Below are positions 46,614 through 56,831 of a stretch of 64,000 bases of DNA, in pieces. Under the pieces are notes generated by a model that was given only the letters and a program-made list of their open reading frames with translations, had not been told where the DNA came from and did not search any database. A program made the position numbers and the translations under genes. The stretch covers positions 6,014,001-6,078,000 of the forward strand of contig NZ_CP053985.1 of assembly GCF_013267355.1 (NCBI RefSeq), read 5' to 3'. The stretch comes from Achromobacter pestifer (GTDB lineage Bacteria; Pseudomonadota; Gammaproteobacteria; Burkholderiales; Burkholderiaceae_B). Position 1 is the stretch's first letter, and each line of letters begins with the position of its first letter.

Positions 46614-47546
46614 CTACTCGATGTTCTGCGCCTGTTCCCGCATCTGCTCGATCAGCAGTTTCAGGTCCATGGCCGCGCGGGTGACTTCCATGCTGCCGGC
46701 CTTGGAGCCCAGGGTGTTGGCCTCGCGGTTCATTTCCTGGAACAGGAAATCCAGGCGCTTGCCTGCGCTGCCGGCGTTTTTCTTGCCGGAGGCGGGCTTG
46801 CCGCCGCCGTCGCCGAGCAGGTGGCGCAGTTCTTCGAGGTGCGAACGCAGGCGCGACAGCTCTTCGGCCACGTCGATGCGCAGCGCGAACAGGTTGGCTT
46901 CCTGGGACAGGCGTTCCGACAGTTCCGAGCCGGAAATGTGGGTGAAGCCCCCGGGGAAGGCCGATTCCACGCTTTCGCGCAGCTTGGAGGCCAGCTTGTC
47001 GCGGTGGTCCGCCAGCAACTGGGGCAGGTGCGCCTGCACCAGTTCGACGATGCGCGCCACGCCGTCGGCGCATTCGCGCATCATGCCGGCCAGGCGTTCG
47101 CCTTCGCGCGCGCGGCCTTCCTGCAGCTGCGTCAGCGCTTGCTGGGCGGCCTGCATGCAGGCGGCGCCCCAGACTTGCGGATCGAGCGCGTCGTTGGCGC
47201 GCTGGCCGGGCCAATTGAACAGTTCCACCAGGCGCGGCGCGGCGATGTCGGGGAGGATGCGGCGCGCCGCCTGCAGCTGTTCGGCCAGGCTTTCGAGCCA
47301 GGCCGGCTCCAGCTTGGACAAGTCGGTGCTGGCGTTGCGGGTGTAGGAGACGCGGATCTCGACCTTGCCGCGCGCCAGGTTGGCCGTCAGCAATTCGCGC
47401 AGCGGCGTCTCCACGTGGCGCAATTCGTCGGGCAGGCGGAAGTAGAGATCGAGAAAGCGGCTGTTGACGCTGCGGAATTCGAGCGCAAGCGTGCCTTGCT
47501 CGAGATCTGCGCGGGCGTTGCCGAAAGCGGTCATGCTGCGAATCAT
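46614..47546 (-). CDS. yicC: YicC-family endoribonuclease
   Basis: This 310-residue protein begins MIRSMTAFGNARADLEQGTLALEFRSVNSRFLDL (split), diagnostic of YicC/YloC. It ends with the DUF1732 region DFLFQEMNREANTLGSK and LKLLIEQMREQAQNIE. YicC proteins are oligomeric endoribonucleases acting on small RNAs. The start at 47546 is chosen by the family N-terminus; the frame runs upstream without similarity. It is divergent from rph, as in many proteobacteria. Confidence 0.93.
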   Translation of the reverse strand: MIRSMTAFGNARADLEQGTLALEFRSVNSRFLDLYFRLPDELRHVETPLRELLTANLARGKVEIRVSYTRNASTDLSKLEPAWLESLAEQLQAARRILPDIAAPRLVELFNWPGQRANDALDPQVWGAACMQAAQQALTQLQEGRAREGERLAGMMRECADGVARIVELVQAHLPQLLADHRDKLASKLRESVESAFPGGFTHISGSELSERLSQEANLFALRIDVAEELSRLRSHLEELRHLLGDGGGKPASGKKNAGSAGKRLDFLFQEMNREANTLGSKAGSMEVTRAAMDLKLLIEQMREQAQNIE

Positions 47547-47728
47547 GATGTGCGTGTCCTGGTAATGCTTTTTTATTGGGAGCCGGCGGTCGCCCGCGCC
47601 AGCCGGTTTTTCGGCGCGGACCTTTCCATTTGTACCGGTTGTATCGCGGCAGGATACTCCAAGCGGCATTTTCCTGCGGCGCCACCCCGTACAATGCGGC
47701 GGATCTAAGCCACGTCTGGAGTTTGCCT

Positions 47729-48463
47729 GTGACCACAACCCCCGCCATCGCCCGTCCTTCGGGCCGCGCCGTCGACGAACTGCGGCCGTTCAGCCTGGAG
47801 CGCGGTTTTACGCGCTACGCCGAAGGTTCGGTGCTGGTGAAGGCCGGCAACACCCATGTGCTGTGCACGGCCAGCGTATTGGAGAAAGTACCGCCTTTTC
47901 TGAAGGGCAAGGGAGAAGGCTGGGTAACGGCTGAATACGGCATGTTGCCGCGCGCCACGCATACGCGCGGCGACCGCGAAGCCGCGCGCGGCAAGCAGAG
48001 CGGCCGCACGCAGGAAATCCAGCGCCTGATCGGCCGCAGCCTGCGCGCAGTGTTCGACATGAAGGCGCTGGGCGAGCGCACGCTGCATCTGGACTGCGAC
48101 GTGCTGCAGGCCGATGGCGGCACGCGCTGCGCCAGCATTACCGGCGCCTGGGTGGCCGCGGCCGACGCCGTCGCGTTGCTGATGCAGCGCGGGGCTCTGG
48201 CTGCCAATCCGATCCGCGACGCGGTCGCGGCGGTGTCCGTCGGCCTGGTGCAGGGCCGCGCGGTGCTGGATCTGGACTACGAGGAAGACTCGGCCTGCGA
48301 TGCCGACGTGAACGTGATCATGACCGGCAGCGGCGCATTCGTGGAAGTGCAGGGTACGGGCGAGGGTGCGACCTTCACCCGCGCGGAACTGGACACGATG
48401 CTGGTGCTGGCCGAAAGCGGCATTGCCGGTCTGGTGCGGGCGCAGCGCGCGGCGCTGGCCTGA
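47729..48463 (+). CDS. rph: Ribonuclease PH
   Basis: RNase PH trims tRNA 3' ends phosphorolytically. The 244-residue protein has a GTG start with GGAG at 47718-47721. Motifs are [26 protein letters not shown] (split), [44 protein letters not shown] (split; catalytic Arg and phosphate site GRTQEIQRL), and [20 protein letters not shown]. It is full-length, without the frameshift known in some E. coli K-12 strains. Confidence 0.96.
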   Translation: MTTTPAIARPSGRAVDELRPFSLERGFTRYAEGSVLVKAGNTHVLCTASVLEKVPPFLKGKGEGWVTAEYGMLPRATHTRGDREAARGKQSGRTQEIQRLIGRSLRAVFDMKALGERTLHLDCDVLQADGGTRCASITGAWVAAADAVALLMQRGALAANPIRDAVAAVSVGLVQGRAVLDLDYEEDSACDADVNVIMTGSGAFVEVQGTGEGATFTRAELDTMLVLAESGIAGLVRAQRAALA

Positions 48464-48478
48464 TCGGCATCAAAAGAA

Positions 48479-48511
48479 ACGGGTTGGACGCGCACACCGC
48501 GGCCAACCCGT
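48479..48511 (-). terminator. Hairpin between convergent rph and MmgE/PrpD genes
   Basis: The 9-bp perfect stem ACGGGTTGG/CCAACCCGT with a 15-nt loop is followed on the minus strand by TTTCTTTT. It probably ends the minus-strand MmgE/PrpD transcript and may serve rph as well. Confidence 0.65.
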
Positions 48512-48528
48512 AGCCCCGCCAGCTGGGA

Positions 48529-49905
48529 TTACTTCGGCGCCAGCAGCGTCCCCAGCTTCTCCGCCTTTTCCAGATTCCAGATCGCATCGATCAGTCCGCG
48601 CAGCTCTTGCTCCGTAGCGGCGTCAGCGTAACGGCCCAGGCTGAGCGTCTTGTCCTCGATTTCCGCGCGGCTCAGGGTATTGCCCGGGTCGCCCTTGGGT
48701 TCGTCCACGCGCCCATGCAGCTTGCGGCCGTCGCGGGTGTAGACGGTGACCTTGCCGATCCAGCGCTGGGGGTAGGCGCCGTCGACCTCCGGGTCCAGCT
48801 CCATTTCGACCTTGCCGCGGAACGTGGCCACGCCCGGATCGTCCAGGCCGGCGTCGAACTCCGCCAGGCCGGCGCGGCCCTGGCGGGCGATCAGGGCCAG
48901 CACGGTACCCATCGAGAACTTGGACTGGTGCACGGTCTGCGGGTTGACCACGGGGCCCAGCACGTCGATGGCGCCCTGGTGCACGTGAGCCACGACGCGC
49001 TCGATGTCGGCTTCGGTCAGGTTGTTTTCGCGCAGCGCCTGCTGCAATGCATCGGCCGCCGGATGGGTGTGGCGGCAGGACGCGTGGAATTTGAACGAGG
49101 TTTCGGCCAGCGCCCAGCGTTCGCCCAGCCGGTCGCACAGGCGGCTCGGGTCGGCGTCCGTCGACATGCCGGCGGCCATGCCCTGCGGGCCTTCCAGAAT
49201 GTGGCGCGCGCCGGTGAAACCTTCACGCGCGAGATAGGCGGCGGTGATGCCGTCGGCGGCGGCCTTGGCGGTGTGCAGCTGCTTGGAGTCGGCGGCGTCG
49301 CGCAGGAACTCCCAGAGGCCGGCGGCCTGCGTGCCGGCCGAGCCCAGCGCGTTCAGCATTTCCTCGGGGGACAGGTTCAACAGCCGGCCGGTGGTGACGG
49401 CCGCGGCCAGCGTGCCGGCGGTGCCGGTGGTGTGGAAGATCTTGTAGTGCGAACGGCCCAGGAATTCGCCGACGCGGATCCCCACTTCGTAGCCGGCAAC
49501 AGAGGCGACCAGCAGGTCGCGGCCCGAGCGGCCCAGGGCCTGGGCCACCGCCAGCGCCGGCGGGAAGACCACGGCGGCGGGGTGGAACACGGAGCCGTTG
49601 TGCACGTCGTCCTGCTCCACCACGTGGGCGGTCGCGGCGTTGACCATGGCGGCGAACAGGGGCGTGGTGCGGCGGCGGGTGATCAGGACTTCGCTGGGGC
49701 CGTCGGCCGGGCCCATGGCGGCCGCATAGCGGTCGATGGCCTGCACGGCGCGGGCGGAGGCGCCGGCCAGGATGGAAGCCAGGCAGTCCAGCAGCAGGTC
49801 CTCGGCGCGGCGCAGCACCGGGGCCGGGATGTCCTCATAGCGCAGGTTGGCGGCAAAGGCCGCGAGTTCGGCGCTCAGGTGCGGGGTGTCTTGGGCAGCG
49901 GTCAT
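48529..49905 (-). CDS. MmgE/PrpD family protein
   Basis: This 458-residue cytosolic protein is of the 2-methylcitrate dehydratase / itaconate-decarboxylase fold. Hallmarks are LLLDCLASILAG near residue 40, ATAHVVEQDDVHNGSVFHPAAVVFP (split) near 92, LGSAGTQAAGLWEF, and FKFHASCRHTHPAADAL near 280, where PrpD-like enzymes bind substrate. No prpB/prpC is nearby, so it need not be a methylcitrate enzyme. It lies 16 nt after the acyl-CoA dehydrogenase gene, which points to an acid-degradation pathway; the substrate is unknown. Confidence 0.87.
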   Translation of the reverse strand: MTAAQDTPHLSAELAAFAANLRYEDIPAPVLRRAEDLLLDCLASILAGASARAVQAIDRYAAAMGPADGPSEVLITRRRTTPLFAAMVNAATAHVVEQDDVHNGSVFHPAAVVFPPALAVAQALGRSGRDLLVASVAGYEVGIRVGEFLGRSHYKIFHTTGTAGTLAAAVTTGRLLNLSPEEMLNALGSAGTQAAGLWEFLRDAADSKQLHTAKAAADGITAAYLAREGFTGARHILEGPQGMAAGMSTDADPSRLCDRLGERWALAETSFKFHASCRHTHPAADALQQALRENNLTEADIERVVAHVHQGAIDVLGPVVNPQTVHQSKFSMGTVLALIARQGRAGLAEFDAGLDDPGVATFRGKVEMELDPEVDGAYPQRWIGKVTVYTRDGRKLHGRVDEPKGDPGNTLSRAEIEDKTLSLGRYADAATEQELRGLIDAIWNLEKAEKLGTLLAPK

Positions 49906-49921
49906 TGATGTCGGGGTCCGG

Positions 49922-51082
49922 TCAGAAGGAGCGGGGCAGGCCCAGGATGTGTTCGGCCACGTAGGACAGGATCAGGTTGGTCGAGATCGGCGCGACCTGA
50001 TACAGGCGGGTTTCGCGGAACTTGCGCTCGACATCGTATTCCGTGGCGAAGCCAAAGCCGCCGTGGAACTGCAGGCAGGCGTTGGCGGCTTCCCAGGACG
50101 CGTCGGCGGCCAGCAGCTTGGCCATGTTGGCCTGGGCGCCGCAGGGCTCGTGGGCGTCGAACAGGCGGCAGGCTTCGTAGCGCATCAGGCTGGCGGCTTC
50201 GACGTTGATGTGGGCGCGGGCGATGGGGAACTGCACGCCCTGGTTCTGGCCGATGGGGCGGCCGAACACCATGCGTTCCTTGGCGTAGGCGGTGACCTTG
50301 TCCACGAACCAGTAGCCGTCGCCGATGCACTCGGCGGCGATCAGGGTGCGTTCGGCGTTCAGGCCGTCCAGGATGTACTTGAAACCCTTGCCTTCTTCGC
50401 CGATCAGGTTCTCTTCGGGGATTTCCAGATTGTCGAAGAACAGCTCGTTGGTCTCGTGGTTGACCATGTTGGGGATCGGGCGGATCGACATGCCGTGCTT
50501 GACGGCATGATGCAGGTCCACCAGGAAGATGGACATGCCTTCCGATTTGCGCGTGACCTGGTCCAGCGGCGTGGTGCGCGCCAGCAGGATCATCAGATCG
50601 GAATGCTGCACGCGCGAGATCCAGACCTTCTGGCCGTTGATGACGTAGCGGTCGCCGCGCTTGACGGCGGTGGTCTTGATCTTGGTGGTGTCGGTGCCGG
50701 TGGTGGGTTCGGTGACACCCATCGATTGCAGGCGCAGTTCGCCGGCGGCGATGCGCGGCAGGTACTCGCGCTTCTGGGCTTTGGAGCCGTGGCGCAGCAG
50801 GGTGCCCATGTTGTACATCTGGCCGTGGCAGGCGCCCGAGTTGCCGCCGCTGCGGTTGATTTCTTCCATGATGACCGACGCTTCGGTCAGGCCCAGGCCG
50901 GAGCCGCCGTATTCCTGCGGGATCAGGGCGGCCAGCCAGCCTGCCTCGGTCAGCGCGCGGACGAAGGCTTCGGGGTAGCCGCGTTCTTCATCGACCTTGC
51001 GGAAATATTCGGAGGGGAACTGGGCGCAGAGGTCGCGCACGGCTTCGCGGATGTCCTGATAAGCGTGGGAGGCGTTGGGCAT
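49922..51082 (-). CDS. Acyl-CoA dehydrogenase family protein
   Basis: This 386-residue FAD flavoprotein has the three-part ACAD layout: IPQEYGGSGLGLTEA, MGVTEPTTGTDTTKIKTTA (flavin/substrate), GDRYVINGQKVWIS, and ACLQFHGGFGFATEYDVERKFRETRL near the C-terminus. The Y-E-G-T motif with the usual catalytic Glu is replaced by YQVAP. The base may instead be in the AERTLIAAE helix, as in isovaleryl- and long-chain enzymes. The start at 51082 (MPNASHAYQDIREAVR) follows the family N-terminus. It is transcribed with the MmgE/PrpD gene. Confidence 0.9.
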   Translation of the reverse strand: MPNASHAYQDIREAVRDLCAQFPSEYFRKVDEERGYPEAFVRALTEAGWLAALIPQEYGGSGLGLTEASVIMEEINRSGGNSGACHGQMYNMGTLLRHGSKAQKREYLPRIAAGELRLQSMGVTEPTTGTDTTKIKTTAVKRGDRYVINGQKVWISRVQHSDLMILLARTTPLDQVTRKSEGMSIFLVDLHHAVKHGMSIRPIPNMVNHETNELFFDNLEIPEENLIGEEGKGFKYILDGLNAERTLIAAECIGDGYWFVDKVTAYAKERMVFGRPIGQNQGVQFPIARAHINVEAASLMRYEACRLFDAHEPCGAQANMAKLLAADASWEAANACLQFHGGFGFATEYDVERKFRETRLYQVAPISTNLILSYVAEHILGLPRSF

Positions 51083-51294
51083 GATGCGGTTTTCTGTATG
51101 GGTAATGGTTCGGTGCAGCGTTGAATGTGCCGCAAGCCGCCGCCCCTGCCAATTCACAATTGCTTAATACGGGGTTCGGTTTCATGACGGGAGTTTGTCA
51201 TCCTGGCGCCGGGGTTGTGTCAAGAAATTGCCAAACTGGGTGTCCATAATCCATGCGAACGCCGCCGCTGGCGGCAGGTTTTGTATGGACTGAT

Positions 51295-53013
51295 ATGCGG
51301 AAAAACATCAGGGTCACGACGGCGTTGTCGGCCATTCTTGCGTTGTTCGTGGTGCTGTTCGCGCTGGCGGCGGCGGGGGCAATCACGGTGCTGCGGGAAA
51401 ACCGCGCGGACATCGAAGCGCTGGGCCGGGGCAGCATCGAACGGGCCGGCGACCTGGCGGATATGACCAGCCGGCTGTTCCAGGCGCGCGCCGCGCTGAC
51501 CGATGCCAAGACGGCGATGGAAGGTGGCCTGGAAGAGGCGCGCAACGAGTCGCTGGCGCAGGCCGAGGCGCTGTTCAAGCAGGCCGCGGCCAGCCTGGGG
51601 CGCCTGCGCGCCAATCCCGACGCCAGCGCCCAGGGCGCGCCCTTGTTCGACGGAGTGCTGGCAGCGTACGCCGCCTTCGCGGACCAGACGTTGGCGCCCA
51701 TGCACGCGGCGATCAAGGGTTGGAACGGCATCGAGGTGAACCGCCTGGTGGACAAGGTGCTGGCGTCCAGCGGCGCGGCCTACGTCAAGCAGGCCGACGC
51801 CTACCAGACCTACGCCCGCGATCAGGGCCAGGCGGCGGTGGCCAGCGCCAGCTTCACGCTGGAACGGGTGATCGCGGTGGCGGCCGGCGTGCTGGCGCTG
51901 GTGCTGATTTTGGCCGTATTGATCCGGCTGGCGTTCCGCCGCGGCATCCTGCGGCCGCTGAATGAAGCGGGGGCGCATTTCGACCGCATCGCCGATGGGG
52001 ACCTGACGGGCGCGATCGCCATGCGCGGCGACAACGAGATCGGCGTTCTGTACAGCGCCATGCGGCGCATGCAGACAGGCCTGTCGGCGGCCGTGGCCTC
52101 GGTGCGCCAGGGCGTCGAGGAAATCCATGCCGGCTCGGGCGAGATCGCCGCGGGCGGCGCGGACATGTCGGACCGCACCGCGCGCCAGGCCGGCTCGCTG
52201 CAGGAAGCCTCGGCCAACATGATGCAGCTGGCGCACACGGTGCAGCTGACCGCGGGCAACGCCGACCTGGCCAGCCGCCAGGCGCTGGGGGCGACCCAGC
52301 TGGCGCAGCGCGGCGGCGCGGCGGTCGACGAGGTGGTGCAAAGCATGCAGGGCATCGCCGAGAGCGCCCGCCGCATCGGCGAGATCGTTGGCGTGGTCGA
52401 CAGCATCGCCTTCCAGACCAACATCCTGGCGCTCAACGCCGCCGTGGAAGCGGCGCGCGCGGGGGAGCAGGGCAAGGGCTTTGCCGTGGTGGCGGGCGAG
52501 GTGCGCTCGCTGGCCCAGCGCAGCGCGCAGGCTGCCCGGGAGATCAAGGGCCTGATCGAGGATTCCGCCGCCCGCGTCGAAGCGGGCGTGCGCCAGGTCA
52601 GCCTGGCCGGCGACACCATGCGCGACATGGTGCAGTCGGTGGACCGGGTGACGCAGATCGTGGCCGAGATTTCCAGCGCCACCGCCGAACAGGCCGCCGG
52701 CATCGCGTCGGTGAACCACGCGGTGGCGGACATCGAGCGCTCGACGCAGGAGAACGCCGCCATGGTGGAGCAGACCGCTGCCGCGGCGGCCGCGTTGGAG
52801 GCCCAGGCACAGGGCTTGCGCCGCGCGGTGGCGGTGTTCCAGATTGCTGCCCGGCCGGCGCATGGCGCGGCCGGGCAGGGTTCAGCTGTCGAGCTGCGGC
52901 AGGACGCCGCCGGTATAGCGCTCGGCCACCAGCGACAGGTTCCCGTGCTTGACCTTGTGCTTGACGTGAGCGGCGGCCGAGGCGATGTCCTCCGGGCGGA
53001 TGCGCTCGCATAG
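51295..53013 (+). CDS. Methyl-accepting chemotaxis protein
   Basis: This 572-residue inner-membrane receptor has TM1 (8-32), a periplasmic four-helix-bundle-like sensor (33-190), TM2 (191-211), HAMP (about 215-270) and a cytoplasmic signalling hairpin with the conserved tip [40 protein letters not shown] (split). Methylation helices flank it ([32 protein letters not shown]). ATG 51253 is an alternative start, but 51295 (MRKNIRV) fits better. Its last 44 codons have no family match and run antisense through the neighbouring EAL/GGDEF gene. Confidence 0.9.
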   Translation: MRKNIRVTTALSAILALFVVLFALAAAGAITVLRENRADIEALGRGSIERAGDLADMTSRLFQARAALTDAKTAMEGGLEEARNESLAQAEALFKQAAASLGRLRANPDASAQGAPLFDGVLAAYAAFADQTLAPMHAAIKGWNGIEVNRLVDKVLASSGAAYVKQADAYQTYARDQGQAAVASASFTLERVIAVAAGVLALVLILAVLIRLAFRRGILRPLNEAGAHFDRIADGDLTGAIAMRGDNEIGVLYSAMRRMQTGLSAAVASVRQGVEEIHAGSGEIAAGGADMSDRTARQAGSLQEASANMMQLAHTVQLTAGNADLASRQALGATQLAQRGGAAVDEVVQSMQGIAESARRIGEIVGVVDSIAFQTNILALNAAVEAARAGEQGKGFAVVAGEVRSLAQRSAQAAREIKGLIEDSAARVEAGVRQVSLAGDTMRDMVQSVDRVTQIVAEISSATAEQAAGIASVNHAVADIERSTQENAAMVEQTAAAAAALEAQAQGLRRAVAVFQIAARPAHGAAGQGSAVELRQDAAGIALGHQRQVPVLDLVLDVSGGRGDVLRADALA

Positions 53014-54735
53014 CGACGGCGTGACGGTGAGGGCGCCGACCCCCAGCGTCACGAAGGGAAAGAAGCGGGGCACGCCGTAGCGGTCCTCGGCTTCGATCCC
53101 GCCGTTGCGGCGGCCCTCGTCGTCGTACAGGTCCATGGCGCGGCCGTTGAATTCCGCGATGATGCGGCGGGTGCGCTCCATCCAGTCGGGGCTGCGCAGC
53201 AGCACCACGAAGTCGTCGCCGCCCACATGGCCGACGAAGTCGCGCTGCGGATCGCAATGGCGCTTGATGACTTCGGCGGTCAGCATGATCATGTCATCGC
53301 CGCGCCAGTAGCCGTAGACGTCGTTGAAAGGCTTGAAGTTGTTCAGGTCGCCATAGCAGATGGTGAAGTCGTCGGCGTCTTCCAGCAGCGTGGCGATGTG
53401 CCGGCTGATGGGGATGTTGCCGGGCAGCGAGGTCAGCGGATTGGCGTAGCGCGCCGCCTCGATGCGCATTTCGGTGACCGAGCGCACCAGCGTTTCACCG
53501 GTGGCCAGCCCGTCGTAGCGGCCTTCGCGCGTGATGATCAGCCCGTCCATCAGATAGCGCTGGTCTTCGGAGATCAGCACGTGGCTCAATTGGTCGATGG
53601 ACACGTTCAGGTCCACCAGCACCGGCTCGGCATTCATGAAGGTGGAGCAGGCGTCGCGTCCGAACAGCTCGCGCGTGTAGCGCTGGGCGTAATGTTCCGA
53701 GAAGTCGCGGCGGTTGATGATGCCGACCGGGCGGTTGTCGTCGTCGACCACCGCCACCGCGTGCATGTCCTTGTGTTCGATGAACAGCCGGTGCACGTCG
53801 TCATTGGTGTGTCCGCTCAGCTGCGCCGCCGGCGCTTCGACGCGCAGGCTGGCCGCGGTGCCGCCCAGGCCGCGCTGGGGCGGGACGGCGGCGGCGCGCT
53901 GCCGCAGCGAATCGCGCAGCGGCGGCGCCAGCTCGGTCAGCAGTATTTCTTCCGGCCGGCCCAGCAGCCAGCCTTGCGCGTAGCGGATGTCCAGCTCGCG
54001 CACCACGGCCAGGTCCTCGGCGGTTTCTATGCCTTCGGCGACGATGGTGGTGCCCAGGTGGTGCGCCACCTTCAGGATGGCGCGCACCATGTTCTGCTTG
54101 CGCTCGTCCTGGCCGATGCCGGCGAAGAAATAGCGGTCGATCTTGACCAGGTCCGGCTGCATTTCGGCCCAGAGCTGCAGATTGGAGTTGCCCACGCCGT
54201 AGTCGTCGAGCGCGACGCGCATGCCATGCGCGCGCAGGCAGGCGAACGCGCTGGAAAGTTCGGCCATGTGCTCGGACAGCGGATCCTGCTCGGTGAGTTC
54301 GACGATGATGCTGGATGGCGCGAGCGAGCAATTCTTGAGCAGGCGCTGGGGCATTTCCTCGCCCCACAGGGTCCAGTAGTGCAGCAGCGCCGAACCGGAG
54401 AGGTTCAGAAACAGCATGCCGGCCGCGTCGTGCTGGTGAAAGCCCTGGGCGCCGGCGCGGAAACTGGCCAGCTCCAGCTGCGGATGCAGACCTTGGCGGC
54501 GGGCCTCGGCGAACAGCGCGTCGGGAAAGTGCAGGGCCGTGTCGGCGGGGCCGCGGATCAGGCTTTCATGGCCGTAGATGCGGCTGTGCGAAAGGTCGAC
54601 CACCGGCTGGAAGCGCGGGCGCAGCAGGCGTTCGCGCAGGATGCCGGCCAGGCTTACGTGCGCTGACGCGCAGTCCAGGGGTGATGAGGGCGCGCGGGCC
54701 GCTACCGGCCGGGGCAAAGCGTGAATGGGGTTCAT
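52882..54735 (-). CDS. EAL-CBS-GGDEF cyclic-di-GMP signalling protein
   Basis: This 617-residue cytosolic protein has an EAL domain first (about 30-265): the motif reads Glu57-Ser-Leu (HESLIRG), Asn111, Glu146, Asp177-Asp178 and Lys198 are present, and AEGIET is intact, so phosphodiesterase activity is plausible. A CBS pair follows (about 290-430: [20 protein letters not shown]). The C-terminal GGDEF domain carries GGDDF (505-509), compatible with cyclase activity. CBS may sense adenine nucleotides. The layout resembles known EAL-CBS-GGDEF proteins. Its 3' end overlaps the chemoreceptor gene by 132 nt, convergently. Confidence 0.9.
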   Translation of the reverse strand: MNPIHALPRPVAARAPSSPLDCASAHVSLAGILRERLLRPRFQPVVDLSHSRIYGHESLIRGPADTALHFPDALFAEARRQGLHPQLELASFRAGAQGFHQHDAAGMLFLNLSGSALLHYWTLWGEEMPQRLLKNCSLAPSSIIVELTEQDPLSEHMAELSSAFACLRAHGMRVALDDYGVGNSNLQLWAEMQPDLVKIDRYFFAGIGQDERKQNMVRAILKVAHHLGTTIVAEGIETAEDLAVVRELDIRYAQGWLLGRPEEILLTELAPPLRDSLRQRAAAVPPQRGLGGTAASLRVEAPAAQLSGHTNDDVHRLFIEHKDMHAVAVVDDDNRPVGIINRRDFSEHYAQRYTRELFGRDACSTFMNAEPVLVDLNVSIDQLSHVLISEDQRYLMDGLIITREGRYDGLATGETLVRSVTEMRIEAARYANPLTSLPGNIPISRHIATLLEDADDFTICYGDLNNFKPFNDVYGYWRGDDMIMLTAEVIKRHCDPQRDFVGHVGGDDFVVLLRSPDWMERTRRIIAEFNGRAMDLYDDEGRRNGGIEAEDRYGVPRFFPFVTLGVGALTVTPSLCERIRPEDIASAAAHVKHKVKHGNLSLVAERYTGGVLPQLDS

Positions 54736-54943
54736 CGCCGGTGCGTTCAGATACTATCAGTGACAAGTTTGATCATATTGACAACAAAATATGTCCGCGT
54801 TGTTTCGCTGAAGACAGGCGCGCCATCTTCAATTAGGGGCCGCAACACTGTCAACCCCCGATCGGAGGCATATCCTTTCAAGGCGCGGGGGCATCGCGCC
54901 CCGGCGGCGGCGCATCCGGCCCGCGCCCTATACAATTTGCCCC
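54736..54943. other. Divergent region between EAL/GGDEF gene and rdgB
   Basis: A 208-bp spacer is notably AT-rich at 54748-54795. CATATT-N8-AATATG (54774-54793) is a loose dyad, and TTGACA (54778-54783) is a possible plus-strand -35. I cannot place a firm -10. Confidence 0.35.
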
Positions 54944-55567
54944 ATGACTGCTCCCAAGATTCCTGATTCCCTGCGCCGCGTCGTGCTGGCCTCCAACAAT
55001 GCCGGCAAGCTGCGCGAGTTCTCTGCCTTGTTCGCGCCCCTGGGCATGGAACTGGTGCCCCAAGGCGAACTGGGGGTGCCCGAAGCCGAAGAGCCGCACG
55101 TCACCTTCGTCGAGAACGCGCTGGCCAAGGCCCGCCACGCCAGCCGCCTGACCGGTTTGCCGGCTTTGGCCGACGACTCCGGCCTGTGCGTGGCGGCGCT
55201 GGACGGCGCGCCCGGCGTGTATTCGGCGCGCTACGCCAAGATGCTCGGCGGCGAAAAATCCGACCAGGCCAATAATGAACTGCTGGTGCGCAATCTGGCC
55301 GGCGCGGCCGACCGCAGCGCCTGGTACGTGGCGGTGCTGGCGCTGGTGCGGTCCGAGAACGATCCGCGGCCCCTCATCGGCGAAGGCCTGTGGCATGGCG
55401 AGATCATCGACCAGCCCGAGGGCGCCAACGGCTTTGGCTACGATCCGCATTTCTACCTGCCCGACCAGGCGCTGACCGCCGCGGCCCTGGAGCCCGAGGA
55501 AAAGAACCGGCTGAGCCATCGCGCCCGCGCGCTGCGCGAACTGTTGAGCAAGCTGAGCCAGGCTTGA
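54944..55567 (+). CDS. rdgB: dITP/XTP pyrophosphatase
   Basis: RdgB removes non-canonical purine nucleotides (dITP, XTP). The 207-residue Ham1-family protein has VVLASNNAGKLREF near residue 13, VTFVENALAKARHAS near 52, ADDSGLCVAALDGAPGVYSARYA (split) near 75, and FGYDPHFYLPD near the C-terminus. All active-site residues appear intact. hemW-like follows after 37 nt on the same strand. Confidence 0.96.
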   Translation: MTAPKIPDSLRRVVLASNNAGKLREFSALFAPLGMELVPQGELGVPEAEEPHVTFVENALAKARHASRLTGLPALADDSGLCVAALDGAPGVYSARYAKMLGGEKSDQANNELLVRNLAGAADRSAWYVAVLALVRSENDPRPLIGEGLWHGEIIDQPEGANGFGYDPHFYLPDQALTAAALEPEEKNRLSHRARALRELLSKLSQA

Positions 55568-55604
55568 CGAGGGCGCCGCGCGGCGCCAGGTTCAGGAATT
55601 ACGC

Positions 55605-56825
55605 ATGTCCATCATCATTCCCATCCGCAACGACATGGGCGCGCAGCCGTCGCGCCTGAAGCTGCCGGCCGGCGCCAAGCTGACCAGCCTGCCGCCGCTG
55701 TCCGTCTATGTGCACGTGCCCTGGTGCGTGCGCAAATGTCCCTATTGCGATTTCAATTCACACGCGGCGCCGGGCGAGATCCCGGAGCGCGCCTATCTCG
55801 ATGCCCTGCGCAGCGACCTGGAGCAGGCCTTGCCTTCGATCTGGGGGCGGCAGGTGGTCTCGGTCTTTATCGGCGGAGGGACGCCGAGCCTGCTGTCGTC
55901 CGAAGGCCTGGACGAGCTGCTGGCGATGCTGCGCGCCTGTCTGAACCTGTGGCCCGACGCCGAAATCACCATGGAAGCCAACCCCGGCACGGCCGAGGCC
56001 GGGCGTTTTCGCGACTATGCGGCCAGCGGCGTGACGCGGTTCTCGCTGGGGATCCAGAGTTTCGACGATGCGCAGTTGAAGAAGCTGGGCCGCATCCACG
56101 ACAGCGCGCAGGCGAGGGCGGCGATCGAGATGGCGCAACGGGCCGTCTCGCGCGTCAACCTGGACATGATGTTCGCCTTGCCCGGCCAGACTTTGGAGGC
56201 CTGTGTGGCCGATCTGCGGCAGGCCGTCGCTTTCGGCACCGAGCACCTGTCGCTCTATCATCTGACGATGGAGCCCAATACCGTCTTCGCCAAGTTCCCG
56301 CCCGAGGATCTGCCCGACGACGACACCAGCGCCGCCATGCAGGACGCGGTGGAAGCCGAGCTGGCGGGCGCTGGCCTGGCGCGCTACGAGGTCTCGGCCT
56401 ATGCCAAGCCGGGCGCGCGCTGCCGCCACAACCTGAATTACTGGGAGTTCGGCGACTACCTGGGGCTGGGCCCGGGCGCGCACGGCAAGCTGTCCTTCCA
56501 TGACCGCATCGTGCGCGAAGCGCGGCTGCGCGGCCCCGACTCCTGGATGCAGGCCGCCATGGCCCGCGACGGCAGCCACATCGCCGAAAGCCGCCAGGTC
56601 GGCCCGGACGAACTGCCGTTCGAATTCATGTTGAACGCCCTGCGGCTGAAGGATGGCGTCGCCGCCACCGCCTTCAACGAGCGCACCGGCCTGTCGCTGG
56701 CCGCCATTGCGCACCAATTGGAGGCAGCCTCCAAGCGGGGGCTGTTGGACGCCGATCCCACCCGGCTGCGGGCGACGCCCCTGGGCTGGAGTTTCCTCAA
56801 CGACCTGCAGGAAATGTTCCTGTAG
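55605..56825 (+). CDS. hemW: Radical SAM protein, HemW-like heme chaperone
   Basis: This 406-residue protein has the radical SAM cluster Cys41-x3-Cys45-x2-Cys48 (WCVRKCPYCDF), the SAM-binding GGGTPS (VFIGGGTPSLL) and a HemW C-terminal domain (LRLKDGV, LSLAAIAHQLE). HemW, formerly mistaken for coproporphyrinogen dehydrogenase HemN, binds heme for delivery. It lacks the extra cysteine Cys-Cys-x-C pattern of HemN. The rdgB-hemW order is common in proteobacteria. Confidence 0.92.
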   Translation: MSIIIPIRNDMGAQPSRLKLPAGAKLTSLPPLSVYVHVPWCVRKCPYCDFNSHAAPGEIPERAYLDALRSDLEQALPSIWGRQVVSVFIGGGTPSLLSSEGLDELLAMLRACLNLWPDAEITMEANPGTAEAGRFRDYAASGVTRFSLGIQSFDDAQLKKLGRIHDSAQARAAIEMAQRAVSRVNLDMMFALPGQTLEACVADLRQAVAFGTEHLSLYHLTMEPNTVFAKFPPEDLPDDDTSAAMQDAVEAELAGAGLARYEVSAYAKPGARCRHNLNYWEFGDYLGLGPGAHGKLSFHDRIVREARLRGPDSWMQAAMARDGSHIAESRQVGPDELPFEFMLNALRLKDGVAATAFNERTGLSLAAIAHQLEAASKRGLLDADPTRLRATPLGWSFLNDLQEMFL

Positions 56826-56831
56826 CGTTCA

